64,000 bases of DNA from Isoetes taiwanensis (Eukaryota; Streptophyta; Lycopodiopsida; Isoetales; Isoetaceae), in the NCBI GenBank assembly GCA_021234155.1, contig JAJEKV010000057.1:62001-126000 (forward strand), in the 5' to 3' direction. The translations under genes and the position numbers were made by a program. How positions within the stretch are numbered: the stretch's first letter is position 1; each line of letters starts with the position of its first letter. Of the stretch, positions 22,823 to 34,199 are shown in pieces. The notes under the pieces were generated by a model that saw only the letters and a program-made list of their open reading frames with translations, had not been told where the DNA came from and searched no databases.

Positions 22823-23008
22823 AGCCATGGATACTGCTGAGAGATGAGAAAGCGCCGATGAAACGTTGATGAAGAACTCTGCAATAAGTAGCGATCCCCC
22901 AACCTGATGAACGGCCTAGAAATGCATGTGATGCATGCATGCGACGCATGCAATGCATGCATGCTCGTCTCGTGCAAGAATGGCGATTCGCTATGCGAAT
23001 CGATGGCA
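22823..23008 (+). repeat. 186-bp exact direct duplication, copy 2
   Basis: Second copy of 22434-22619. The sequence between the copies has a short Lys/Arg-rich frame without known relatives. Confidence 0.95.
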
Positions 23009-24255
23009 ATCTTCTTATGTTTAGGTGTTTTTGCCCTTTCCTTAACTGATCATTTGTTTTATGCAGAGCCATGGCAATGGCGATGGCGCATGGTTGGGGA
23101 GCTCTGTTTAGGGCTATGGCAAATCAGGGGCCGATTTGACACACATGGCTAAACACTATGTTGTCGGTGTTGCAACTACGGTGGAATTTGAGCCCCAGTC
23201 AGAACATTCCTGACATACAATCCTGGCAATCTTAGATCCACACATGACGATTTTTGGGGTTAGAACATTAGATTCATTCAAAGGCAGGGATTGGAAGAGA
23301 AGTTATACAACATTATATTGTTTTTCCAACTGGCTGAAAGAAAGCCTGCACTCTTTATGAACAGATGTAGAAAGAGAGAATGGATGTTATTGAATCAAAA
23401 TGCAGGAGCCATCCTGTATATTACAGAAATGAGCATCAAGGTAAGGGGTGCAGAGTTTCGCTAGAGATACTAATTTCCCATCAATGGCAAAGAATTATTG
23501 TAGGTCCAGCAGAGAGATTAACCAAACATTGGTCGGGTTGAGAAGCATCCAAATAAAGAATTTAGATACACATGCGGGACATACAGGAGTAGATGCATGT
23601 CCTTGGTATCGAGAGGTAAGAAGCAATCATTTGTACAGTCTATATGTTTTTGCATCTATAGAGTCTGTTTTCTCTGTTAGTCTGCACTTGAATTGTATTT
23701 TTTAACTTTCAAAGTTTTAGCAGAGCAAACTTTTAGATTTCATAGTTTGTCTATGTCTTAAGACGTAATCATTTTTTTCTATAACCAGAGGCACCATGAA
23801 GACATGCCTATACATGAAGCTTCAAATCATTTACATCATATTTTCCTATCTAAGGCCATGTTGTTGCACCTCCTTGTTACACTTAATTTTTATTTGCTTT
23901 GAAATGTGATCAATTTTTTGTGGTGATATTGACTTGCCTTTATTGAATATCTTGCCTCTTTACATAAAATAAAAGTGGATGACAGCTTTGGTCTACATGA
24001 GCATGTAGCAGTGTGTATTCCTTGCCTCTTCTGCATTTGCTTAAGAGTAAGGTAGAAAAGATGTTTGAGGAATGGCATTTCATTCTGATAAGTATTACCA
24101 TTCTTGAGCAAAACCCTTCATTCATTTCCCCCCCATTAATATCCATCTACGTGTTTTTAAAGTCTGCTACTTATAGAAAGGACATAATGTTGCTTAATTT
24201 TTGTGATTGAACGAGGCTTATGTTATTGCAGGCAGCCATTTTATTCATTTTACGT
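23009..24255. other. Non-coding stretch in Helitron-3 region
   Basis: AT-rich. Frames up to 85 codons with no recognisable family and no repeat structure noticed. Confidence 0.4.
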
Positions 24256-24560
24256 ACGGTATAGATTAAGGAATAAGGGGTGAATATGCCTATCCAATAG
24301 CTCTCGTTGCCCTACGTCACCTCCCGTGTGAATATGCACCCAAACCAAAGGGGGTTTAAGGGGGATTTTAATTTAAATGTGTTGGACCCAATGGTTGTGT
24401 TAATTAATGTCAATGGTAGTTATATGTTGGTTGTTAATGTCAATGGTTGTTATGTGTTGGTTGTTATGTGTTGGGGGATTTAATTTTTATATGTTGGATG
24501 TTAATGGTTTGTGTTGCCAAAAAAAAATTTTGGCCCCTTCGGGGCCTTAGGGACGTCACC
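24256..24560 (+). repeat. Partial copy of the 405-820 foldback family
   Basis: 24256-24375 matches 658-775 (tagattaaggaataaggggt ... gggtttaaggggga). It continues into a TGTTGG-rich simple region (24380-24510) and a hairpin ggccccttcggggcc near 24533-24547, the counterpart of the hairpin at 383-400. Confidence 0.75.
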
Positions 24561-25310
24561 CCCCCTCCTCCCCCCCCTTGGTGTGACAAAAAATTTAGAA
24601 TTCAGACTAGGAAAAAACTAGAATTCATTTGAGGCTTTCATCACCTGTAGCTTTTGAATTTGATCACAATAAAACAAATAGAACATAAGTAAAAGTTACC
24701 ATAAAGATAGAGCAGATTGATCCCATTATTCTGAAAGTCATAAAGTTTGCAACACAAAGAAAACCCCCTGTTATTTATGCTACATATTGTTACTTCCGCT
24801 ACAACTATTTCTCTTTCACAATGACACCATTGTTTATCAATCCATATGATTTTGGATGCTCCATCTCTAGCTTAAAGGTAATGCATGATTCACCTTATGG
24901 TTCGATTAAAGTTCCAAACCTACAATATAAATGCATTCTTGTGGCCATTGTTTGACTGATTTGCGTGACATGGAAAAGAGCGTGGAATAATCCGCCTGTT
25001 GTGTGCATAAGAATCCATTTGTTGATTGAAGCTAAAGGCTGGCTGCTATGAACAATCCGGCAGCCAGGAATATCCAAGAGTTGGAAGGAAACAGATGGCC
25101 TAAACTTGAATCTGCAGCAAATATTAGGAAGGAAACAAAAGGGGATTTTGCAGCACTACATTGTAGAATCAGGAAACCAATACCTTGTAAAAGAAAACAT
25201 TATGCTAACTGAAGAAACATTAAAAAACAAATACCTTTGTAAGTGTGAGCAAAAAATCCATCTCGTGGTAGTAAAATCCACTCCGGCAATAAGAATCAAA
25301 GAGGGCAAGT
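24561..25310. other. Non-coding, no feature seen
   Basis: Only short frames and no recognised repeat. Confidence 0.4.
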
Positions 25311-25515
25311 ACACATGCATATGCACACATGCACACACATGCACACATGCACATGCACTTGCACTTGCACTTGCACTTGCACTTGCACTTGCACTTGCAC
25401 ATGCACAATACACATGCGCATGCATATACATGCACATGCACATGAACATGCACATGCACACACATGCATGTGCACATGCACATGCATACACATGCGCAGT
25501 GTTCATGCACAAACA
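25311..25515 (+). repeat. (TGCACT / CACATG) microsatellite
   Basis: About 200 bp of hexamer-like repeats: CACATGCACACATG, then TGCACT about eight times (25343-25397), then CATGCACATGCA variants. The Cys/His/Met-rich frames on both strands are by-products. Confidence 0.95.
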
Positions 25516-26518
25516 CATGCAGAGAAAGACAACAACCCTCGGATTGTTCCAACCAACGAAAATCAACGGCCCATAAAGGGTGCACTCTAGAAATACTATT
25601 TAGTACACCTCAACGAATACAACAACGAAATCATAGAAAAACCATGTGAAAAAGCGTATAAAAATCTAAAACTAACCCCCTGTTATTGTGCTACATATTC
25701 GTTTTGGTTGCCACCTTGGAGAAGATCCTCAATTCACACAACATGAAGGTTCCCATCATAACAGTATTGAACAGTATGGAGAGTCTCAAGCAGGTGACTT
25801 CTCAAGTAGGATCTTAAAATTTTCTGCAACTTATAACCAAAATTTCTGCAACCCATAGACAGTTTTTCATTTCAATGTTTTGTCGTGTAGTTAAAGACTT
25901 GTTTTGTTTTGTGACTTGAAATGCTCATGTAGATTGCCTCTATGTGTCCAGTAAAGCTTAAAATATCTTTTGCATTTCCAGGCATTTTGTGGCAATTTCC
26001 AGGCGTTTGAAATTTTATAAACGCTATCTAAAGAAAATGGAGGATATAATTGAGGAGGATGGATACAAAATTCTTTGCTTTTATTTAGCAAGGAACGTTG
26101 CAATGGCAAGGATAATAATATCTGTTTAAACGTCATAAGATGTAAACTTATGTCTTGGACTCTAGGACACGCATTGATAAGACAATCACTATTGCCTCCA
26201 ATACCCCATGGTAGTAACAAGAAGACATGCTTTGGTTTTCAACTTATCACCAAACATTCATAGGGTTTCTTTATTGGAAAAGGAAAGTTCAAGAAATAAG
26301 CAAAGACCTGGTATTCATTACATATAATAAGAACATGTTTTAAAATTTTGACATTGTTTATGCAATAGCAAAGCCACAAGAAGACAACAGAGTAGTCGAC
26401 TTTTTTTTAGCACACCAGCCCTACCGGGCCTACAGCCTTTCCTCAAATTCTAGCCTATCCACGTGTAATTTCCATGTCATCAAAATCTGATGTGGCTTAT
26501 TTTGCACCATCAGATCTC
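25516..26518. other. Non-coding, no feature seen
   Basis: Frames up to 109 codons, none resembling a known protein. Confidence 0.4.
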
Positions 26519-26549
26519 TGGACGATAAAATCATATTCTATTCTATTCT
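26519..26549 (+). mobile_element. Ultra-short LINE-A 3'-end copy
   Basis: The 31 bp here match the extreme 3' end of LINE-A at 7183-7213: TGGACGATAAAATCATATTC followed by two to three TTCTA units. It looks like a severely 5'-truncated insertion of the same LINE family. Confidence 0.75.
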
Positions 26550-26869
26550 GCTTTTGCAAATCTATGGCGAGGGAAATTAGAAAATCTGCCAAAAATGGGC
26601 ATGGAGCCACAAGAGATGGAGAAGGTCATGGCAAATTTTCTTCGTGTGCCGTTTGGAAATGGGGCTTGCATTCCTCGTGTGCGGTTTGTTTTTTTTTTTT
26701 CGAAATGTTATGTAGAATTCTTTTTCTTTTGATTCTGGACGTTCAGGGTATTATCAGAGAGCCCTAGCCGACTTCCCAGCGACAACACCATAGCCAGATT
26801 TGCTCTCTGTTAGTGCCATATCCATGCCATTTTAGAAGACAACGTTACTCCTTCAACTCCAGAAACACG

Positions 26870-27235
26870 GATTAATGCAGGAATTGTAAGACTCAGTAAT
26901 GTAGATCTTTGCTCAAGCACAAAATCTGCAAGGTTTTGTTAGTTTTGCCATTTCAGCAGGAAGCACGATCCACAAGATGGGCCAGCAATTGCCTCTAGAA
27001 TTTGCCTCTTTCATGCAATCTTTTGCCATTTCAGGAAGCGCGCCTGGCCCACAAGGACCAAGGCAATTGCCTCTAGAATTTGCCTCTTTCATGCAATTGT
27101 TTGGTGAGTTTCAACATCGAACACAAGGCTGTGGATAGAATGCACCCCAATTTCAGCAAGTGCCATCTCAGGTCGCAGGAATTGCAGACTCAGTAATGCA
27201 GATGTTTGCCCAAGCACAAAATCAACAAGGTAACT
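26870..27235 (+). pseudogene. Gln/Pro-rich exon relic with internal duplications
   Basis: A frame around 27042-27230 reads like a real exon: a GPQGPRQLPLEFASFMQ segment, one in-frame stop, then VAGIADSVMQMFAQAQNQQ before a GT at the splice-like boundary aag-gtaact. Two parts are duplicated. The caattgcctctagaatttgc block occurs at about 26989 and 27063, and the gactcagtaatg..gcacaaaat block at about 26890 and 27187. Low-complexity Gln-rich content prevents family assignment; origin as a captured host exon is inferred. Confidence 0.4.
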
Positions 27236-27239
27236 TCTA

Positions 27240-28100
27240 GTTTTGCCACTTTGTAGAATCTTCATTTTTGTTCATCTATTTCTAACTTGCATTTTGTTCC
27301 TCTATTTCTAACTGGAAACAAGTTTTTGATAGCATCAGCTCAAGAATCTGGACGTCAATCTGTGCTTCAGCATTCTTTAACGTGAGAAGAGTGCTTATGA
27401 TAATTTCTACCACTATTGAAGTATATCTGATGCAGAACATGTCTGAGGTAATTGCTACATGATTTCTCCTTAAAATGCTATAGATGGTCAACTTGGTCAG
27501 ATTATGGAACCGCTCTCTGTTTCACATCCCAACTGCTCTGGTAGACGGGTTTATGTGCTCCAGAACTTGCGAAATTATGCATAGGATACTATTGCTTTGG
27601 TGTAAGTCATGGTGTGGAAATACAACTAAGGCAAACCAAGTGAAATGTATTCTCTATCTCAGTAAAATTCTTGCTTTTAGATCTGGTGGTTTTCCTCCCA
27701 CATTTAGCTGCTTTATTTGCATTTAATGGGCCCTTGAAAAGCAAAGTTGGGATTGAGATGGACAAAGTATGAAAAATGACAAAAATGTACCCAGTTGGAC
27801 GGGCTGGTATGGAGTCACTGGCTTGGTTACTTGATTTACATGGCCCTTTTTAATCCTCAATCAAGAGGTGGATGTATGGATAAATATGATATGCTTGATG
27901 TTGATTATGAGTAATCTTAATGGCCTCACATTAGTGGCATTATTGCCATGCAATGTTCTTTTTAGAAAGCTGTCGTATAAAGCTGAAGTTGCATAGCATA
28001 AAATGTATCTAAACAAACCCTTTCAGATTTTTTTTAAGAATGGTTAAGTTGCCATCATGAGGATTGGTTTAAAGGAGATCCAAAATCTACCTCATCAACA
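27240..28100. other. Non-coding, no feature seen
   Basis: AT-rich with short frames only. Confidence 0.4.
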
Positions 28101-28354
28101 TCCTATATTATAAAATTGTAATGTATGTCTGTCTTCAACCTCGCCCTAAAAATTGGGCGGTTCAGATTTAACCTAAGAATTGGACGACCCAGATAGCCCT
28201 AATTTCTTCTCGCTCACTTTTTCCACGGGTCTAAAGCAGATATGGCAGGGCAGGGGAGGGTCGCTGAGCAGGGCGATGGCAGGTGTGGTCTTCAGAACTT
28301 GGTGAATCTTACTATTGATAAAACTATGAACTCGCAGCATCTTCCGGCATTGAA

Positions 28355-28592
28355 ATCTCAGCTTTACTCCTTCACTTCCGGGATTTACTCTTTCACTTCC
28401 GGGATTTACTTCGCAGCCTTCCTTTACTTCCGATTTTTGTTTTATACAAGGGCTTCACCTCGCTATAGTATTTCCCCATCTCTGTGATCCATCCGAGGTT
28501 AGGATGCTCGATAATTAAGTGATTTAGGCTTCACTGTTTGTAGTACTTTGTCCATCTCTGTGATCCATCCGAGATTAGGATGCTCGATAATT
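28355..28592 (+). repeat. Local tandem duplications
   Basis: A ~21-bp unit (ttcacttccgggatttact) occurs twice at about 28370-28412. A ~90-bp unit (ccatctctgtgatccatccg ... gatgctcgataatt) occurs twice at 28476-28517 and 28552-28592. Confidence 0.85.
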
Positions 28593-29999
28593 CGTGACTT
28601 AAGCTATCTCGCCAAAAAAATAGCCAATCGAACTGTTTTTCTTTTGCGAGATTATGTGCATTTTCCATCTTATCATTTTCTCGGAGCTTTTAGCTTTTGA
28701 CAAAGGTGCAAGCTAACTTGCGTAAACATAATAAAAGCCGTGTATTTTGTAGTGGTAAGCTCATCTTCCCTCCTTTTGTTTCTACCGGACAATGTGGAGA
28801 TAATTTCTACATTTTGGATTTGCCCATGCTTGGCAAGATGGCGAACCGAAATTTTGTATTTTTCTTTTGCAGATTACATGGGGAAACAACAATAACATCC
28901 GTGGTATTTCACCTTAGATCATTCCAGAATCTTATATGTGTTGGTAGTTTGTTAAGATTTGTTGTTCATAAACTAAAGTTCAAACAATTTCTTGCGATAA
29001 TTCCATCCGATTATTATGACTTACCCTTTAACGATGTCATGAATTGCGAAATTTTGCTCTTTTCTTGAGAGAACAAGATGCTTTTGATTTAAAGTCTATT
29101 ATGTAGCCTATCACACATCACCGCATCAATGATCGCATGAAAGGTCTCCGCTACAAGTAAGTTCTCTTCTTTGCATTCTCGCGAGAACAAAGGGCAAGAC
29201 ATGCTAGCTATTTAGAAAAATTTTCAATTCCAGAAATAGGCATAAATTATCTTAGATGATGACATGTTTTAAATCCTAATTTGTTATTTTTGCGGGTTCA
29301 AAATCACTTTGTGGCATACACCACCTCTACCGTATGATATCGTTCACATGGTCATATATGAACTTCGGTTTAGACATCATGCGGTTCAATATAAGAAATG
29401 AGGAGTTGACTAAGGAATTGCGAAAACATCTACGACTTTAATGCATAAAGCGGTCTCATTAATATGAAACGATGGTATAGTTCTTATAGTAGGCATCGAT
29501 ATCCTCGGTCCTTGCGGTTCCCTCCAAGCAATTCTACTTGAGAGATTTTGAGGTCATTTAGGTTGTAGATAAATAAAAGGTCTAACTTGCTCACAAAATG
29601 CTTGCAACATGAACTTTGTAGATGGGGTGCTTAAATTTGGTGGGCATGAAGAAATAAAACATATCGTAAGCGGATGAACATGTGGTAGCAAAGCAGATTG
29701 GTATCTTCAAGGCATTCTCGCTTTACTTGCTTGAATTTTCTATATAACATGCCTCCCTTTCTTATCCCAATACCGAGGAAGGAGATTCCACGTCAATTTC
29801 TATCCATTTACTTGGGGGCTACCACAAATTCTTTAAAACTAATTAGAAATGTTCTTGGCCCTGCGATAAAAAACAAGTAGCTCTATGATATCAATTACCA
29901 AGAATTGTGAGTTTTACAATGCGGATATATTGTAAAAAGGAAGTGTCCTGATTATGATGAGATGGTGTGTCACTCAAACTTGAGAACATGATTATGTTG

Positions 30000-30300
30000 A
30001 AATTCCACTAACATTCTGCTATGCCAGGTCTTTTGAGAGCATGATTTAATGTTGAAATTCCTCCTAAGAACATGATTTAATGTTGAGATTCCACCAGTAT
30101 TCTTCTATGCCATGTTAGAAAAAAGATTGAACTTATTTTTCTCTTTGGCTTGGGACAATGGTAATTATGAATGGGAATGGAAGCATGGGACAATGGTTTG
30201 CTCACTCCTTAATGGGAGCAAAAGCGTCAAACAATGGCTTGCTTACTCCTTTAACAGAAATGAAAGCGTGGGACAATGGATTGCTCACTCCTTATCAATT
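30000..30300 (+). repeat. Short tandem repeats in Helitron-4
   Basis: A gggacaatgg-ttgctcactcctt unit of about 55 bp is present three times (30187-30292). A catgatttaatgttga..attcc unit is present two to three times (about 30040-30110). Confidence 0.8.
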
Positions 30301-30691
30301 CACAGTTGATAAAATTCTCTGTTACTATTGTTTTTTGCAACACACTTTTTGTTAATGGTTCAAAATAAAGCTTTGCTACAACATTACAATAGGCACATAT
30401 GGGATACATATATTCAAGATAATCCATTGACCCCATCTTTCATCCTTTGCAATGTTCATATTTTATTTTTTGTAATGTTTCACATTTAGTTAGCAAGACT
30501 CATGAGCACAAGTTTCATATTTTATGTACACACACAATTAACAACATCCAAGTATTTCTAAGGTGCAAAGTGCTTTTAAAGTAGCTATAGGTAAAGGTGC
30601 AACACACAATGAACAACAATATGCAAATGCACAGGTTCTAACATTTATAGGTTCTAGAATTATGCCCAGCAACGCTGGGCACCATTACTAG

Positions 30692-31875
30692 TCCTTTATT
30701 ATAAAATTTTAATGTATGTCTGTCTTGAACGACACTTTGAATTGGACGGTTTGGAGTTTTTTAGACACGTGGCATCATCTCCACCTTTTCTTTCAGCTTA
30801 CCTTTCTTTAGGGTTTCTCCTTCACGGCAGCAGTTTCTATCCAACCCTAATCTGCCTGTTGTTGAACAGAAAGGAGCCGCCAGGCTGCAAATCCTCTGTT
30901 GGGCGATGCAGGCATGGTGAAGGATGGGGATTCAACACAAAAAGGCGACAATCTGTTACCCTAAGAAGGCTGTGAGTTTGAGCAGACAGCTATGGCATCC
31001 ACCATGGCCAGGAACTAAATTAAAGCTGAGGATTCTGCAGTTTCAATGGGTCTGAGTTTTCCACATCTCGAAAGCAAAATATACATAGACGGCTTCATCC
31101 TGTTACATGGGATTCTGAAGGGAACCAGCTTCATGGCTCTCCGCGCTAGAAAGCGGCGGCTCTGCCCGAAAAACTTCGCGATGTCGATCTTTGATCTATC
31201 TAGCCTGAGCTTTTAAAGACGGAGGATACAATGCTATGCAGAGCTCCTTGGGAGTCTACGATCAACATGCCCTGCAGGTTTGTTTCCTTAATAGAAAATT
31301 TACTTACTTACTTCATGTAGTTTGGTTTTCCATTTTCTGAATGCTAACTTGAATTTGGTGCCAGGGCTTGGATTTCGTTATTTCTGAAGCTTCCAGTCAT
31401 GGCATCAAGCTCATCCTTTCCTTTGTTAATAACTGTGTTGACCTCGGTGGCCGACCTCAGTATGTTTGGGCAAGGTGGACATCCTGTTGCAGCTGTTAGT
31501 TTCTTTCGTGTGTTTACACCATGATTAGACAGCCATTATTCTTCTGTTTAAATAGTTGCAGGAGCAAATTGGATATACTATGTGTAACTGCCTGCACTAT
31601 GGACCAATTGCACATCACGCAAAATGTGCTCTATTTGTTACAAATTGTAGTAGAATGACTGCCCAGAAATACAAAGTTCACAGGAACTGGAAAACATACT
31701 ATGACAATTGATAGGACGAATTACCGCTGAGGAACTAAATTACCGCTGAGGAGCTATGGCTTTTGTTTTGTATCGAGGAATTTTTCTGGCTATGGCCGTC
31801 CTCTTGGAGCTGCCAGATGCACAGGCTTTGCCACATTGCGGATTGTCAGAGTAGACTCAGTTTAGACAGAGATTG
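30692..31875 (+). mobile_element. Helitron-5, left part, interrupted by element B
   Basis: Starts TCCTTTATTATAAAATTTTA right after the CTAG of Helitron-4, with the family's lead (aatgtatgtctgtcttgaac ... ttggacgg). Element B is inserted at 31875/43552. The right part continues from 43552, at least to the CCT and PP4c fragments. No 3' hairpin is seen before element C begins at 45988, so its end may lie beyond C. It carries a mannanase exon pair. Confidence 0.7.
31231..31492 (+). pseudogene. Captured fragment of GH5 endo-beta-1,4-mannanase
   Basis: Plant endo-beta-mannanases (GH5_7) hydrolyse cell-wall mannans. An exon end at about 31237-31277 reads SSLGVYDQHALQ. A GT..AG intron (31278-31364) follows, then an exon reading [37 protein letters not shown]. 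This matches the family block 'G.Y.. .FQGLDFVI.EA...GI.LILS.VNN..D.GG..QYV.WA'. The usual order QYV-WAR lacks one residue. Only about 55 codons remain; catalytic Glu residues are not included. Lying inside Helitron-5 with its intron kept, it was captured as genomic DNA rather than as a processed copy. Confidence 0.75.
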
Positions 31876-33580
31876 TGTGACGTCCCCTACTCGCATACGG
31901 TGCACTCACCGTATACAAACAGGAGTTCTTCCCCCATACCAGCTCCATGCCGATACAGGGCCCTTCACATAACACTGCAACCGTGACGGGTTCCAAAGGG
32001 GAAGAGTGAAAGGGTCATTGTACCCGCCTCCCTCGGGGCCTACCTAGTCTGCGGGCGTAAAACATACATGTCGATTATATAAAGAGCAACACATATACCC
32101 ACCCTTTCGGGTGGCACATCACATCTGCAAAAGACAATGATCAAGCACAATGCATAGAGGAAATCCTACCCAAGGCTCGGACACGGGGATGGACCGACAA
32201 GCTTGGGTCTCCGAGGTCATTGCGCATGCCGAATTCATGGCAATGGATTTGGGCGGGCATAAGAACATGGCATTGGGTTGTCCACTCCATCCGCCCCTCC
32301 CATTGCACACTTTGCGAGTAGGTTGAAAAGTGTTGGGACCCGATCAGAGTTCTCACGGAGGCATAGCCAAAAGGGCTATTCCCGGGTTGCATCTCCCGCC
32401 CGATGGGGCGGTAGGGATCACTCCCTCCGAGATCTACATGCCGACTCAAGGTGACTAGAGGGCCACCGCCCGTATTCAACTTGAACTCAATGGAAGGTCA
32501 TATTCACCACCTCACGCAGTGTCGAGCCCATGCCTTGCCCACACGCTAGCTGGCAAGCCATTAGACCTAGTCACAATGATCCCCTTAGCACTAACACACC
32601 ATAGGGATCGCTCAAGAGTCGAACACGAACCTCCTTATAAGCCGGGCCTGGCCCCTTCACCCACAACCGTGTGGCTCTTGTGCACAGCCGCATCTACAAT
32701 TAGTGCTAGAGAGGCTACTCTAGGAGCATCAACTATAAAGCTTTAGGTCTCTACCCCCTTCCCAATAAAAGGAGTTCACAGAGATACATCATCCATATAC
32801 ATCACGGAGAACTAAAAGAACAAGATCTAATCTATATCATAGAGTTAGGTTCTTTAGTTAGAATCTGCTATCTAGAGTTCTAGAGGGCTGCTATGGGCAA
32901 TTTAAGAGGCTAAACCCTCTTTGATTCGATGGCTGAAATGGGGTTTAGACTACTAAATTGCCTAAATACCCCGATCCTTGAGTTCCTCCTCCCGACCTGA
33001 ACTCGACCATCCCATTTGAAATGCTCGAATCAAGGAAAACTAATGATGCAGTTCTCTCGGGCCAGTGCTGGGAGGCGGTTTTGGCTCTTGAGGCAGCCCA
33101 AAAAAGAGCTCTAAAACCCTAGAAACGAAAATGGGCAAGTTAGGGTTCTCCTACTTAAATAGACAAGGGGTGGCTAGGGTTTCCAATTATCCCCTTTAGG
33201 CATGTGGGATAATTGGGAAAAGGGCCCACTTGCCTTTAAGGGCTAGGTGGCCAAATGTGCCATACATGGAAATGTGTGCACCCAAATGTGCTCACATGGA
33301 AATGTGTGCACATTAATGAATGTGTACATTGGAAAATGTGCACATTAATTGCACCTATGGGTATGGCCCACTTGGCATCAAGTGGCCACATGGAAATGTG
33401 TGCCCACATTAATGTGTACATTGGAAAATGTGCACATTAATACTAATGCACATTCTTAGCAAGTTGCCCCTAGGGGCTACCCACTTGGCTACACGCTGGC
33501 GTTACCGTCGGTCGGGTGGCGTGTACACGTGGCGGGCATATACGCCCCGGAGCGATAATCTTTGTCTTTGGAACGTCACA
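31876..33580 (-). repeat. Element B 3' LTR (1705 bp)
   Basis: On the plus strand it runs from TGTGACGTCCCCTAC to GGAACGTCACA. The neighbouring PPT-like sequence on its right shows it is the 3' LTR of a minus-strand element. Near-identical to 41838-43551, with differences concentrated at CAG/CTG/CCG positions. Confidence 0.9.
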
Positions 33581-33634
33581 TTCTCCCCACCTTGAAATGA
33601 TGTTTGTCGCAAAGATCGTGGTTCTCCCCACCTT
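33581..33634 (-). other. Polypurine tract, duplicated
   Basis: On the minus strand CAAGGTGGGGAGAA sits immediately before the 3' LTR (33581-33594). A second copy lies about 40 bp further inside (33621-33634). The first is placed to prime plus-strand DNA synthesis. Element C has the close relative AAGGTGGCGAGAA. Confidence 0.75.
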
Positions 33635-33689
33635 GGAATCTTCCTAACCTGCAATCAACCTGATGCATACGATATACTACTATAATACT

Positions 33690-34195
33690 TACACATTTAT
33701 TACGATTACCTTAAGATAATATTTTTAAATCATTATTACGCCATTACATTATCAAATAAGTTGTCAATTAAGTAACTTCTACTAAAATAAGGTACTTATT
33801 AGTTTCTATTATCACAACATTTAGTTTATCACAATTTAACACTTTCATATACAATTATTATTTAAGGTACTCTTCATTCCTTGCAACACATTCCAACAAA
33901 ATTTGTGTTGCAGGTCTTCGCACCTTAAAATCCTGCATTAATTTTACAATATCTATAATTACATACTTACTATCTTAATTATTAGAATTACTCTAAGGTA
34001 ATGTTTAAGACATTACTATTTCGTTATCCTATTAACTTATCACATCATAACTTAATCCACGCAAGGTAATTATTAACCTTACTTAATACAACATTTAAGT
34101 TTATCAAAGTTTATCAATTTCATACAAAATTTACACTTATAAGGTACCCTTCATCCCTTGCAACACATTATAACAAAATTTGTGTTGCAAGCCTT
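33690..34195 (-). repeat. 277-bp diverged tandem duplication
   Basis: 33690-33925 and 33965-34195 share an ordered set of blocks, the strongest being aaggtac-cttcat-ccttgcaacacatt and caaaatttgtgttgca (33864-33916 versus 34141-34192, offset 277). A weaker third copy may begin near 34795. Confidence 0.8.
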
Positions 34196-34199
34196 CGTA

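Larger units (their letters stand above)
28101..30691 (+). mobile_element. Helitron-4 (non-autonomous)
   Basis: The 5' end TCCTATATTATAAAATTGTA follows an A. The 3' hairpin GCCCAGC-AAC-GCTGGGC (30664-30680) and ACCATTACTAG end at 30691, followed directly by the 5' end of Helitron-5. At 2591 bp it carries no Rep/helicase. A plus-strand frame at 28697-29068 (123 codons) and one at 28242-28487 are not recognised. The 3' end could alternatively belong to the element begun at 21708. Confidence 0.8.

Noticed and set aside
25311-25515. Possible CRISPR-like array
   Set aside because: Contiguous short-period microsatellite without unique spacers, in a plant nuclear context.
25106-25585. Cys/His/Met-rich frames (up to 156 codons) on both strands
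   Set aside because: They are translations of the CACATG/TGCACT microsatellite.
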